Source: Alcaligenaceae bacterium
Lineage (GTDB): Bacteria > Pseudomonadota > Gammaproteobacteria > Burkholderiales > Burkholderiaceae_B
Assembly: GCA_013416485.1 (NCBI GenBank)
Contig: JACCEO010000010.1
Coordinates: forward strand, 1 to 64,000
Reading direction: 5' to 3'
DNA: 64,000 bases
Shown here: positions 1 through 8,764 of the stretch, one piece after another
Numbering within the stretch: the stretch's first letter is position 1
How the letters are laid out: the number at the start of each line of letters is the position of its first letter
The notes under the pieces: generated by a model
What the model was told of the DNA's origin: nothing
The model's database searches: none
The model's input: only the letters and a program-made list of their open reading frames with translations
Program-made: the position numbers and the translations under genes

Positions 1-164
1 TTGAGCGTACGCTGGTGCGTGGCCTTAACGCGTAACGGAGTATGCGTGCAATGCACGCACACCGGGCGCTTGGCGGGCCGAGCCCAGACGTGGATATCGC
101 GCTTACGTTCCACGCGCTGGACCACCACATCGCGCAATCCTAGGATAGAATCTATTGGGGACAT
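1..164 (-). CDS. ISL3-family transposase, N-terminal part (runs off the left edge)
   Basis: The minus-strand frame opens with ATG at 162-164, preceded by a strong GGAGG ribosome site near 173-177, and reads MSPIDSILGLRDVVVQRVER, then a Cys-x2-Cys pair (VCVHC) and a basic region near residues 38-53. This matches the N-terminal zinc-ribbon of ISL3 transposases; the catalytic DDE region would lie beyond the edge. About 54 codons are visible. Whether the full gene is intact cannot be seen. Confidence 0.75.
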   Translation of the reverse strand, partial: MSPIDSILGLRDVVVQRVERKRDIHVWARPAKRPVCVHCTHTPLRVKATHQRTL

Positions 165-246
165 CGGTATTACCTCCATTAAGCCTCGTTCTTCGTAAAA
201 CAAGTTTAATGAATACCGGTCGTCCCCCGTTTATGATGGAGAGCCC
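1..246 (-). mobile_element. End of an ISL3-family insertion sequence (partial)
   Basis: The block from the left edge to about 246 holds the 5' end of a transposase gene, its leader and an apparent terminal inverted repeat. Read on the minus strand the outer end begins GGGCTCTCC at 246, resembling the GGCTCTT-type ends of ISL3 elements (from memory of the family). The other end and the target duplication lie outside the window, so the exact border (245 or 246) is uncertain. The element sits about 16 bp past the stop codon of the neighbouring methyltransferase gene and does not break it. Confidence 0.7.
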
Positions 247-261
247 GATGCTGTAATGTCC

Positions 262-1053
262 TTACGAAACATTCCAAGAAATAAATGCCCAGCGCATGGG
301 CTGCCCTCCTTGGGACGCACGCTTCGGGTCTTGGTCGTACCATTGCTTTAACGCATCAAGTTGGTCGCTATCAAGCTCACCGAAAGACCAACTGGCTTTT
401 TTTACAAATTCCGCAAATCCACGGGTACCGGCCAAACGGCTGGGCATTTCAATATAGTCCACACTGGGGTGGAACCCCATGCTGAACAGAATATTCACAA
501 TATAAATATAATCAGGAAAAGCATGTGCTTGCTTACCTACAATGGCAGCAATTTCTGCGTCGCCAAAATGGCCACCTACCAAATGGGTCATATAACAACG
601 TAAGCGAGCATGCGTAGTCATTTTTGCCAGTGCCTGCGCCATGTCAGGCACAATGCTGGATCTAGATGCCACTGCAATATCACAAACAGGGATATCTAAC
701 CAGTCATCTTCCCATGCACATAACTTGGTCTGAACATTACCCAACGCTAAGGCAGTAGCATTTTCTTGCATGCACTCCAACATACCGGGGCTATAGTCCA
801 GGCCCACCACGTGTTGCAACTGTGGCGCTAAGGCCAGCCCTATTGTGCCTGGACCACAGCCTATATCCAGCAGGCTATGGGCATGCGCCAGATCCATACG
901 GCTAACAAACTCAGTGGTGTAATCGCTGCCCATCACCTTGGCACTTAGACCTTTCGCCTTAGCATCCCAGGCGCTGGCTAATTTAGCGGGACGGTCACTA
1001 CGCTGCATATGTCGTCTGTACATGGCAGAAAAATCAATATCGCTGATGATCAT
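262..1053 (-). CDS. Class I SAM-dependent methyltransferase
   Basis: A 263-residue cytosolic protein with the Rossmann methyltransferase motif I (DIGCGPG, residues 63-69) and the acidic motif II (GLDYSPGM, about 84-91), typical of the Methyltransf_11/25 fold that binds S-adenosylmethionine. No signal peptide or membrane helix is seen. The substrate cannot be told from the sequence; the C-terminal half has no signature I recognise. An AAGGA ribosome site lies 6 nt before the ATG at 1053. It ends 16 bp from an insertion-sequence end, so the insertion spared the reading frame but may have removed its original downstream context. Confidence 0.8.
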   Translation of the reverse strand: MIISDIDFSAMYRRHMQRSDRPAKLASAWDAKAKGLSAKVMGSDYTTEFVSRMDLAHAHSLLDIGCGPGTIGLALAPQLQHVVGLDYSPGMLECMQENATALALGNVQTKLCAWEDDWLDIPVCDIAVASRSSIVPDMAQALAKMTTHARLRCYMTHLVGGHFGDAEIAAIVGKQAHAFPDYIYIVNILFSMGFHPSVDYIEMPSRLAGTRGFAEFVKKASWSFGELDSDQLDALKQWYDQDPKRASQGGQPMRWAFISWNVS

Positions 1054-1101
1054 CTGTATTCCTTAGCGGTTTATGTCACTTGCCTAACTCAAAGTAACTA
1101 A

Positions 1102-1698
1102 CTACCCCGCAAAACCACCCGCATCCAGAAAGGCCTGCTCTTGTGCGGTGGTCATCCGTCCTAAACACGCATTACGATGAGGAAAGCGTCCAAAACGAAG
1201 GATAATATCGTGATGTTCATCGGCCCAGGGCATACTGTCTGGCGCATAACGCTTATATAGCGCCAAAGAATACTCCTGGTCATCCAGGCTTTCTGAATGC
1301 ATAAAAGGTACACAAACAAAGGTTTTCATTGCAGCACCTAGCTGCTCGATAAAGCCGGCATCCAGAAAAATATTGGCATAGTGTCTGGCCAAGGGGTCGG
1401 TGGCAAACATATGTGCCGTACCTCGAAATACATTACGCGGAAACTGGTCTAACAATAGTATGAGGCCCAAACCTGCCTTAGGATCTGCCACCCAGTGACT
1501 GCATTCTTGTCGCGCAGCAGCAAAATGTAAGTCTTCAAAACGTTGTTGAAAATCGGCATCAAAGGCCGGTTCTTTGGCAAACCAACGACTAGGGCCGGCA
1601 GCCTGCCAGAAATCCACTACCTGATATGCCGGATGACTGGGACCAAAGTTATCAGCCAGCCATGCTGTAGATACCTGCTGTTCTATAGGTTTGGACAT
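1102..1698 (-). CDS. DUF924 family protein
   Basis: About 198 residues, soluble, matching the DUF924 (COG3803) family: the FWQAAGPSRWFAKEPAFD start, the LILLLDQFPRNVFRG core and the C-terminal FGRFPHRN segment are family hallmarks. The family is thought to have a TPR-like helical fold and has no established biochemical role. Two ATGs are possible (1704 and 1698); the GGGAG site is only 3 nt from the first and 9 nt from the second, so the second is preferred. It lies between a methyltransferase and an acetyltransferase on the same strand, with no clear functional link. Confidence 0.85.
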   Translation of the reverse strand: MSKPIEQQVSTAWLADNFGPSHPAYQVVDFWQAAGPSRWFAKEPAFDADFQQRFEDLHFAAARQECSHWVADPKAGLGLILLLDQFPRNVFRGTAHMFATDPLARHYANIFLDAGFIEQLGAAMKTFVCVPFMHSESLDDQEYSLALYKRYAPDSMPWADEHHDIILRFGRFPHRNACLGRMTTAQEQAFLDAGGFAG

Positions 1699-1762
1699 AT
1701 GCATAGACTCCCATTTAAAACCCAGCTATGTGTACAGGTAGTCTAGCAGCAAGTACTACGAC

Positions 1763-2179
1763 TTAAAACGTTAAGACCATGTCGATATGCCGAATGCCTG
1801 CTTCAAGAAAGGGTTTGCCCGTACGTACAAAACCATGAGCTTTATAAAAATCACTGGCGTGTATCTGTGCTGACAAAACCACACCGGGGTAATTCAAGCG
1901 TTTCGCTTCGGCGACCAAGGCCTGCAATAGCTGGCCTCCTACACCCTGCCCACGATAGTCAGCCAACACTGCCATCCGTCCTATATGAGCGTCTTGTAAT
2001 AGACGCCCAGTACCAACAACAGTGCCATCAGGGGCTATGGCCAGTGCGTGTATCGACTGTGGATCATGTTCATCCAGTTCTATGCTGATGGGTATACCTT
2101 GCTCACCCACAAAAACAGCAAGACGTATTGCCTTCGCCCTGTGACCCAAGGTATTCCAGTCGCCTAATATGACATTCAT
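1763..2179 (-). CDS. GNAT family N-acetyltransferase
   Basis: A 138-residue single-domain GNAT enzyme. The acetyl-CoA pyrophosphate loop is visible as RGQGVGG (residues 76-82), preceded by the beta-4 strand IGRMAVLADY and followed by the conserved FYKAHGF segment. The start at 2179 is chosen over an upstream in-frame ATG because GGGGAAG lies just before it and the fold begins at once. The VGEQGIP...ELDEHD start resembles the YjcF/ElaA-like group. The acceptor substrate is unknown. Confidence 0.85.
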   Translation of the reverse strand: MNVILGDWNTLGHRAKAIRLAVFVGEQGIPISIELDEHDPQSIHALAIAPDGTVVGTGRLLQDAHIGRMAVLADYRGQGVGGQLLQALVAEAKRLNYPGVVLSAQIHASDFYKAHGFVRTGKPFLEAGIRHIDMVLTF

Positions 2180-2288
2180 GAACTTCCCCACGATATAAAG
2201 CGATGCGCAAAGCTGGCCTCTGCTACGCAATGTCTGTTATTTTAACCGGGATAGTCACCACAACAACCACAAGACACAGGGGCTCTGA

Positions 2289-3929
2289 ATGAAGCATTTT
2301 CTGACACGTTATCTGGCTTTCTATTTAGTCATTGCCGCCACTTTATTCTTTCTAGTGTTAGGGATATTTACCAGTTTGTGGTGGTGGCTAGCTGCAGGCG
2401 TGTTTGGGGCACTTACCCTACAAGGCTATGTCGATTTACATCAAACATCACACGCAGTGCGCCGCAACTATCCAGTAACAGGCAATCTTAGGTTTTTATT
2501 TGAATCCATACGACCAGAAATTCGCCAGTACTTCTTTGAGGACGACACTCAACGATTGCCGTTTTCCCGTGTGGATCGCACACTAGTCTACCAACGTGCC
2601 AAACAGGCCGTCGATAAGCGTCCTTTTGGCACCCAGCTCGATATGTACGGCCACGACTACGAGTGGATGAATCACTCTATGAACCCCGTCCATCCCAACG
2701 CAGCCGAATTTCGTGTCGCTGTGGGTGGACCAGACTGCAGCCAACCTTACTCATTATCCGTATTGAATATTTCCGCCATGAGCTTTGGTGCGTTATCAGC
2801 CAATGCCGTACTGTCGTTAAACAAAGGGGCGTCCCTAGGAAACTTTGCTCACGATACCGGTGAAGGCGGGGTCAGCCGTTACCACGACGAACATGGTGGT
2901 GATCTGATCTGGAATATAGGTTCGGGCTATTTTGGCTGCAACGATGGCCAAGGCAATTTTTCCGATACCGCATTTACTGAGCGCGCCACCCGCAGCAACA
3001 TCAAAATGATAGAAATCAAGCTTTCCCAAGGGGCGAAGCCCGGTCACGGGGGAATCTTGCCCGGCGCCAAAGTTACTGCTGAAATTGCTGCTGCCCGAGG
3101 TGTGCCCATAGGTGTGGACTGCAACTCGCCCTCGCATCACAGCGCATTTAGCACGCCGATAGAGCTGCTGGAATTTGTTGCACACCTACGTAGACTCTCT
3201 GGGGGTAAACCTGTAGGATTCAAACTGTGCATAGGCCATCCTTGGGAATGGTTTGCCATCGCCAAAGCCATGTTAGAAACTGGTATTACCCCGGATTTTA
3301 TCGTGGTAGATGGTGCCGAAGGTGGTACCGGCGCTGCACCGATAGAATTTGTAGACCACGTAGGCACACCATTGCGTGAAGCCTTACGTCTGGTTCATAA
3401 CACTTTAGTTGGTATCGGCTTGCGTGAACAGATCAAACTGGGCGCTTCTGGCAAGGTAATCAGTGCCTTTGATATGGCTCGCATAATGGCCTTGGGTGCT
3501 GACTGGTGCAATAGTGCCCGTGCTTTCATGTTTGCCATAGGCTGCATACAAGCCCAGGTATGCCATACGGGCAAATGCCCTACTGGTGTAACCACTCAAG
3601 ACCCCTTACGGCAGGCTGCCTTAGTGGTTAGTGATAAATCCGTTAGAGTCAGCAGCTTTCACAGCAACACCCTAAATGCACTGGCTGAACTACTGGGTGC
3701 GGCTGGGTTGAGCCACCCTGGCGAACTGCGTCCCCATCATATTGCACGACGCTTGACAAACGGCGAAGTCAGGGTGTTATCAGCATTATTCCCTGACCTT
3801 GAAAAGGGTGAACTGCTAGAAGGCAAGTTTCGCAACACCATTTTCAGAACCGGCTGGCCTATGGCACAAGCCAGCTCTTTCACACCTTTATATAGTCTAA
3901 GTGCGGCCATATCTGGCCATACCACCTAG
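2289..3929 (+). CDS. FMN-binding glutamate synthase-like protein, membrane anchored
   Basis: A 546-residue protein with two predicted N-terminal membrane helices (about 8-45) followed by the FMN-binding (beta/alpha)8 domain of the glutamate synthase large subunit. Visible are GEGGVSRYH (191-199), PGHGGILPG (251-259), DGAEGGTGAAP (341-351) and the three-Cys stretch CIQAQVCHTGKC that in GltB holds a 3Fe-4S cluster. It lacks the class II amidotransferase domain and C-terminal beta-helix of GltB, which is normal for this stand-alone family; its reaction is not established. It faces a divergent GNAT gene upstream and ends before a strong terminator. Confidence 0.88.
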   Translation: MKHFLTRYLAFYLVIAATLFFLVLGIFTSLWWWLAAGVFGALTLQGYVDLHQTSHAVRRNYPVTGNLRFLFESIRPEIRQYFFEDDTQRLPFSRVDRTLVYQRAKQAVDKRPFGTQLDMYGHDYEWMNHSMNPVHPNAAEFRVAVGGPDCSQPYSLSVLNISAMSFGALSANAVLSLNKGASLGNFAHDTGEGGVSRYHDEHGGDLIWNIGSGYFGCNDGQGNFSDTAFTERATRSNIKMIEIKLSQGAKPGHGGILPGAKVTAEIAAARGVPIGVDCNSPSHHSAFSTPIELLEFVAHLRRLSGGKPVGFKLCIGHPWEWFAIAKAMLETGITPDFIVVDGAEGGTGAAPIEFVDHVGTPLREALRLVHNTLVGIGLREQIKLGASGKVISAFDMARIMALGADWCNSARAFMFAIGCIQAQVCHTGKCPTGVTTQDPLRQAALVVSDKSVRVSSFHSNTLNALAELLGAAGLSHPGELRPHHIARRLTNGEVRVLSALFPDLEKGELLEGKFRNTIFRTGWPMAQASSFTPLYSLSAAISGHTT

Positions 3930-4061
3930 GGTATTCCACTACTTGCATATTGCGCGCCGCAGCAGTATTGTTAAATCACTGCCTTGATTGCAGTGCACCC
4001 ACATCAGTGGTGATGCTCATAACCTACCTTCCGTGTAGTGTTAACTGCCCATATCGGCAGT

Positions 4062-4087
4062 AAGGCCCCGCCAAAAGGCGGGGCCTT
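4062..4087 (+). terminator. Rho-independent terminator after the glutamate synthase-like gene
   Basis: A perfect 11-bp GC-rich stem (AAGGCCCCGCC / GGCGGGGCCTT) with an AAAA loop is followed on the plus strand by TTTATATTT. It lies between two convergent genes and could also stop minus-strand transcripts, though that side has no T-run. Two weaker hairpins (3977-3995 and about 4011-4024) precede it. Confidence 0.85.
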
Positions 4088-4111
4088 TATATTTACAGCT
4101 GCCACTCAGGC

Positions 4112-5011
4112 TTAAGTGTGTCTCCTGTTGACTAATACTATGCCTGCCACAACCAGTACTGCCCCCAGTCCGAACCACATATCTACCGGGTCATCCAGCA
4201 ACAGCACGCCAAAAGCGACACCAAATAAAGGTGTCAAGAAAGAAAATGTGGACAACGGCGATGCCAGGTAATGGCGTAACAACCAGAACCACACTAAAAA
4301 TGTACCAAAAGCAATAATTAAACTTTGGTAAGCCATACTGGCCCAAGCAATAGGCGTCATTTGAATATCCTGCCACAGCCCAGCAAACGCACCGCCCACC
4401 GTCAACAAAATGGCAGCCATTGCTAATTGATATAGCAAGGTTTGCGAAGCAGGCGCTTCCGACATCGACGACGCGCGTATCGTGACCGTAGTAGCTGCCC
4501 AAGCAATGGCTGCCAGTACGGCTAAGCTATCCCCTAGCAGCATATCGTTAAAGTCTTTACCTGAGGCACTAAACAAACCGCCAGCAAATGCACACACTAT
4601 GCCCGAAAACGCCAGACCTACCCCTAGCCACTGGGTTCTAGAAAGCTTTTCTCCTGGCACCAACATATGCACACCTAAGGCCACATACACAGGTGCGGTA
4701 TATAAAAAAACCACCATATGCGAGGCTGTGGTGTACAACAACCCCAGCGCAATCAACAAAAACTCCAGAGCAAATAACAGCCCTACACTGATACCTGCAC
4801 CCAAGCGCCCATCGCGGAAAGAAAAACTTTCTCGCCGGAACCACATCAGCATAATTAACAAAGCGGCTGCCACCAAACAACGCAAACCCATTTGCATGAC
4901 GGGATTCATAGCCGGTGCAGCCACTTTAACAGCCACCTGTTGCATGCCCCATAAGGCACACAAGATAAACATCAGCGCAATGGCACGACCATCTAAAGCT
5001 TTACGGCTCAT
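4112..5011 (-). CDS. DMT superfamily transporter (EamA family)
   Basis: About 299 residues and roughly ten hydrophobic helices arranged as two EamA repeats; the first repeat carries the typical FILCALWGMQQVAVK opening and the second begins near LAAIAWAATTVTIRASS. EamA proteins of this type are inner-membrane exporters or facilitators of amino acids and metabolites; the substrate here is unknown. The ATG at 5011 sits 8 nt after GGAG, whereas the alternative at 5017 is only 2 nt away, so 5011 is preferred. It is convergent with the upstream glutamate synthase-like gene. Confidence 0.88.
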   Translation of the reverse strand: MSRKALDGRAIALMFILCALWGMQQVAVKVAAPAMNPVMQMGLRCLVAAALLIMLMWFRRESFSFRDGRLGAGISVGLLFALEFLLIALGLLYTTASHMVVFLYTAPVYVALGVHMLVPGEKLSRTQWLGVGLAFSGIVCAFAGGLFSASGKDFNDMLLGDSLAVLAAIAWAATTVTIRASSMSEAPASQTLLYQLAMAAILLTVGGAFAGLWQDIQMTPIAWASMAYQSLIIAFGTFLVWFWLLRHYLASPLSTFSFLTPLFGVAFGVLLLDDPVDMWFGLGAVLVVAGIVLVNRRHT

Positions 5012-5169
5012 TGCCATGACTCCAGGGGTAAAAATAAGCAGCAGCTATTATGACTGATTTACTCGCCACCGATAGCCAATCCACATGAGCGACTAAAGTC
5101 TCTTTCCGATGCAGTAAAAACATAAGCACGTTCTGAAAGTGTCTTAGTAGTAATCCCTATTAGCTTAAG

Positions 5170-5198
5170 TTGACGCCTCAGAACCCGTACCATATAGT
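5170..5198 (+). promoter_or_regulatory. Sigma-70 promoter of the peptide ABC operon
   Basis: TTGACG (5170-5175) and TATAGT (5193-5198) are separated by 17 bp, close to the ideal housekeeping promoter. Transcription would begin near 5205, which places the GTG at 5201 upstream of the transcript and supports the ATG at 5231 as the real start of the first gene. Confidence 0.75.
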
Positions 5199-5230
5199 CA
5201 GTGAATTCAACTTTTCGTAAGGAAACTTCT

Positions 5231-6802
5231 ATGCGTCGCACACTACTTGCCAGCGCTATCGCGGCAGCCATGCTGATCCCTGCCATAGGCCACGCCAAAA
5301 CACTGCGCTGGGCCAGCCAAGGCGATATCCTGACGTTGGATCCTCACGCACAAAACGAAGGCCTTACCATAGCAGCATCCAGTTACGTCTATGAACCACT
5401 GGTGCAATACGACCCCGAATTCAATATATCTACTGGCTTGGCCACCAAATGGGAACAGATCGAACCCACAGTGTGGCGCTTTACTTTGCGTGAAGGCGTG
5501 AAATTTCACGATGGCAGTCCATTTTCAGCAGACGACGTTGTCTTTTCCATAAAACGTGCTCTATCACCCACATCCAATTTCAAGGCTTATGTCAACGGTA
5601 TTAGTGACGTACGTGCCATTGATGCCAACACTGTTGATATTGAGACCGTAGCGCCTAATGCGGTCCTACTACGTCAGTTGACTAATGTATTCATCATGAG
5701 CCGCGATTGGTCAGAAAAAAATAACACTCTGGCCCCTCAAGACTTCGCCAAAAACGAAGAAACGTATTCAGCCCGTAATGCAAACGGTACTGGCCCCTAT
5801 CAACTGGTGTCACGCGATGTTGATATACGTACCGTATTCAAGGCCAACCCCGACTGGTGGAATAACAACCAGAAAAAGGGCAACGTCACAGAAATTGTTT
5901 ACACCCCTATCAAGCAAAATGCCACTCGCACAGCTGCCCTACTGTCTGGAGAAATTGATTTCGTCCTGGACCCCGCAGCCCAAGATTTGGATCGCCTGCG
6001 TCAGCAAGCCAAAGTTCTGGAAGGCAACGAATACCGCACTATCTATTTAGGCTTGGATCAAAAAAGTCCTGAATTGAAGTACTCCAATATCAAAGGAAAA
6101 AACCCGTTTACCGATGTACGCGTACGCGAAGCCTTGTATCGCGCCATAGACACTGAAGCTCTTAAAAAGGCTGTTATGCGTGGTTTATCAGCCCCTACAG
6201 GGACCATGATCGCTCCGCAGGTGAATGGTTGGACTAAGCAACTGGCCGAACGTGTTCCCTTTGATACGGATAAGGCCAAAGCCTTGCTAAAAGAAGCAGG
6301 TTATGAAAACGGTCTTAACTTCACTCTAGATTGTCCTAACAACCGCTACATCAACGACGAGGCGATTTGCCAAGCCATAGTCGCTATGTGGGCCAGAATA
6401 GGGGTTACTGCCAAACTGAACGCCATGCCACGGGCCACTTACTTTCCTAAAGTGCAATCCCATGACACCAGCGCGTATATGTTTGGCTGGGGCGTACCCA
6501 CCTTCGATGCCCTATACACCTTGCAAAGCCTGATCAAATCGAAAGGTGAAGGAGCCGATGGTTCGTATAACATAGGTAATTACTCCAATCCAGAAGCCGA
6601 TGCTCTAATCGAACAAATCAAGGTTGAAACTGACCAAGACAAGCGTAACGACGCCATACACAAGGTATTGGCTTTGCACGCCCAGGAGTTCGGTCATATA
6701 CCACTGCATGACCAGGTCATACCCTGGGCCATGAAAAAAAATGTGGATGTCATACACCGGGCCGATAATCGTCTAACCATAGAGTGGGTTACCATTAACT
6801 AA
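5231..6802 (+). CDS. Peptide ABC transporter, periplasmic binding protein (SBP_bac_5)
   Basis: A 523-residue exported protein. The signal peptide MRRTLLASAIAAAMLIPAIGHA is cleaved near residue 22. The mature part starts with the family pattern TLRWASQGDILTLDPHAQNEG and contains WRFTLREGVKFHDGSPFSADDVVFS, the family 5 solute-binding signature. Proteins of this family deliver di- or oligopeptides, nickel or opines to an ABC permease; the exact ligand is not visible. An AAGGAAA site lies before the ATG at 5231. It is the first gene of a five-gene transporter operon and is separated from the permease gene by a strong hairpin. Confidence 0.9.
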   Translation: MRRTLLASAIAAAMLIPAIGHAKTLRWASQGDILTLDPHAQNEGLTIAASSYVYEPLVQYDPEFNISTGLATKWEQIEPTVWRFTLREGVKFHDGSPFSADDVVFSIKRALSPTSNFKAYVNGISDVRAIDANTVDIETVAPNAVLLRQLTNVFIMSRDWSEKNNTLAPQDFAKNEETYSARNANGTGPYQLVSRDVDIRTVFKANPDWWNNNQKKGNVTEIVYTPIKQNATRTAALLSGEIDFVLDPAAQDLDRLRQQAKVLEGNEYRTIYLGLDQKSPELKYSNIKGKNPFTDVRVREALYRAIDTEALKKAVMRGLSAPTGTMIAPQVNGWTKQLAERVPFDTDKAKALLKEAGYENGLNFTLDCPNNRYINDEAICQAIVAMWARIGVTAKLNAMPRATYFPKVQSHDTSAYMFGWGVPTFDALYTLQSLIKSKGEGADGSYNIGNYSNPEADALIEQIKVETDQDKRNDAIHKVLALHAQEFGHIPLHDQVIPWAMKKNVDVIHRADNRLTIEWVTIN

Positions 6803-6818
6803 TTAACCCCATCCCCCC

Positions 6819-6851
6819 TGTCAAAGCGCCTGTCGTTCAGGCGCTTTGACA
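6819..6851 (+). promoter_or_regulatory. Intercistronic hairpin between binding protein and permease genes
   Basis: A perfect 14-bp inverted repeat (TGTCAAAGCGCCTG / CAGGCGCTTTGACA) with a 5-nt loop lies 17 nt after the binding-protein stop. No T-run follows, so it is more likely an mRNA-stabilising or partial attenuation element that raises the binding protein over the membrane subunits than a full terminator. Confidence 0.7.
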
Positions 6852-6867
6852 TGCAACCAGGCCTATC

Positions 6868-7848
6868 ATGACCGCTTTCGTTATACGTCGCTTACTACAA
6901 GCTATCGCCGTAATGCTGGCGGTGTCATTGTTAGCCTTTGCCTTGTTTCAATATATAGGGGATCCAGTCACTATAATGCTGGGGCAAGACGCCACCGAAC
7001 AAGACCGGCTGGATCTACGCAACAAACTAGGGTTGAATCAACCTGCCCCTGTACAGTTTGCCCATTTTGTGGGAAATGCCATACAGGGCGATTTCGGCCT
7101 ATCACTACGCCAAGGCCAAAAAGTCTCAGACTTACTGCGTGAAAGGCTACCTGCTACGGTTGAATTGTCTGTTTTGGCCGCCCTGCTGGCATTATTGCTG
7201 GGCTTACCTTTAGGGGTGTATACGGCCTTACGTCGAAATAGCGGGTTGTCCCAAGCCATACTCGCCTTTTCCTTGCTAGGTGTCTCGTTACCTACCTTCC
7301 TAATCGGCATATTACTGATACTGGTGTTTTCAGTCATGCTGGGCTGGTTGCCCAGCTATGGACGCGGTGAGACCGTCTCCCTGGGTTGGTGGACCTCTGG
7401 TCTTTTTACCCGTAGCGGCTGGCAACACTTAATACTCCCAGCCATTACCTTATCTTTGTTTCAACTAACCCTAGTACTACGTTTGGTGCGTTCAGAAATG
7501 CTGGAAGTACTACGCCACGACTACATCAAGTTTGCCAAAGCTCGCGGATTGACCAAGCGTGCCATACATTTTGGTCATGCCTTGAAAAACACCTTGGTGC
7601 CTGTAATTACCATTACCGGTTTACAGCTAGGCGGTATTATTGCCTTTGCCATTGTGACTGAAACCGTCTTTCAGTGGCCAGGTATGGGGTTGCTGTTCAT
7701 ACAAGCCGTGCAGTTTGCCGACATCCCCGTCATGGCGGCCTACCTTTGCCTGATCGCTCTAGTGTTTGTCATTATCAACCTAATCGTCGATTTACTGTAT
7801 TTTGCGGTGGATCCTCGCCTGCGCATAGGCCGCACCGGAGGACATTAA
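6868..7848 (+). CDS. dppB: Peptide ABC transporter permease, DppB type
   Basis: A 326-residue inner-membrane permease with about six helices. The EAA loop that docks to the ATPase is visible as HDYIKFAKARGLTKRAIHF (near residues 213-232), and the ending VDLLYFAVDPRLRIG is typical of the DppB/OppB family. It follows the binding-protein gene after a hairpin, and its TAA overlaps the next start (TAATG), pointing to translational coupling with the second permease. Confidence 0.88.
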   Translation: MTAFVIRRLLQAIAVMLAVSLLAFALFQYIGDPVTIMLGQDATEQDRLDLRNKLGLNQPAPVQFAHFVGNAIQGDFGLSLRQGQKVSDLLRERLPATVELSVLAALLALLLGLPLGVYTALRRNSGLSQAILAFSLLGVSLPTFLIGILLILVFSVMLGWLPSYGRGETVSLGWWTSGLFTRSGWQHLILPAITLSLFQLTLVLRLVRSEMLEVLRHDYIKFAKARGLTKRAIHFGHALKNTLVPVITITGLQLGGIIAFAIVTETVFQWPGMGLLFIQAVQFADIPVMAAYLCLIALVFVIINLIVDLLYFAVDPRLRIGRTGGH

Positions 7849-8762
7849 TGACAGCACTACTTAAACGCTGGTGGGATAGTGACTTGCTGTGGTCATGGCG
7901 ACATACCCCTGTGGCGATTATTGCCACGCTATTGCTACTAGTACTATTAATTGCTTCCCTGGGTGCACATTGGGTCGCACCGCATAACCCATTCGACTTG
8001 GCCAGCATCAACCTGATCGATGCCTTAACACCGCCCGTCTGGATGGCCAACGGTCAATGGACCTACCCATTAGGCACAGACAGCCAAGGGCGCGACCTGT
8101 ATTCCACACTACTTTATGGCGCCCAGGTCTCATTATTAATAGGCCTGGCAGCAGTCGGCCTAGCTTTAGTCGTTGGCATCACCCTTGGTTTGCTATCTGG
8201 CTATGCAGGCGGTCGGCTTGATGCCATCATTATGCGGATCGCCGATGTACAGCTGTCATTTCCCGCCATACTTATCGCCTTACTAATAGACGGTGTCGCA
8301 CGCGCGGCTGTTCCCAGCGATCTACATGACAAGATTGCCTTTCCCGTGCTGGTAGGCGCTATCGCCCTGGCAGGCTGGCCACAATACGCACGCACAGTAA
8401 GGGGTTCGGTACTTGTAGAAAAAAATCGCGAATACGTACAAGCAGCCCGTGTGATAGGCGTATCTTCGCTCGTTATTATGTTTCGCCATGTACTGCCCAA
8501 CGTGATGGGACCGGTGCTGGTACTGGCCACAGTACACTTGGCTACCGCCATTATTACAGAAGCCACCCTGTCTTTTCTGGGTGTAGGTGTACCAGCCACA
8601 TCACCATCACTGGGTACATTAATACGTGTAGGTAATGACTTTTTATTCTCGGGCGAATGGTGGATCACCATATTCCCTGGGCTTATGCTAGTGCTGCTGG
8701 TGTTATCGGTCAACCTGCTAGGCGATTGGCTGCGCGATGCACTTAACCCCAGGCTAAATTAA
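7848..8762 (+). CDS. dppC: Peptide ABC transporter permease, DppC type
   Basis: A 304-residue inner-membrane permease. The N-terminal segment VAPHNPFD and the GTDSQGRDLYSTLLYGAQVSLLIGL block are DppC/OppC hallmarks; the EAA loop is REYVQAARVIGVSS. The start at 7848 overlaps the preceding stop codon by one base and follows GGAGG. A much longer in-frame extension upstream exists but would lie inside the previous gene without family similarity, so it is not used. Confidence 0.9.
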   Translation: MTALLKRWWDSDLLWSWRHTPVAIIATLLLLVLLIASLGAHWVAPHNPFDLASINLIDALTPPVWMANGQWTYPLGTDSQGRDLYSTLLYGAQVSLLIGLAAVGLALVVGITLGLLSGYAGGRLDAIIMRIADVQLSFPAILIALLIDGVARAAVPSDLHDKIAFPVLVGAIALAGWPQYARTVRGSVLVEKNREYVQAARVIGVSSLVIMFRHVLPNVMGPVLVLATVHLATAIITEATLSFLGVGVPATSPSLGTLIRVGNDFLFSGEWWITIFPGLMLVLLVLSVNLLGDWLRDALNPRLN

Positions 8763-8764
8763 CC

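Noticed and set aside
2289-3929. True glutamate synthase large subunit gltB
   Set aside because: It lacks the amidotransferase and beta-helix domains and has membrane helices; it belongs to the stand-alone FMN-binding family.
4482-5057. 191-residue plus-strand frame opposite the DMT transporter
   Set aside because: It lies antisense to a clear membrane-protein gene, has Ser/Lys/Pro-rich composition typical of a shadow frame and no recognisable domain.
7674-7847. Longer start for the second permease gene
   Set aside because: The extra 58 residues overlap the previous gene, are unlike any permease, and the ATG at 7848 has its own GGAGG site.
8201-8713. 170-residue minus-strand frame inside the dppC-type gene
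   Set aside because: Antisense to a well-supported permease; Ser/Thr-rich with no family likeness.
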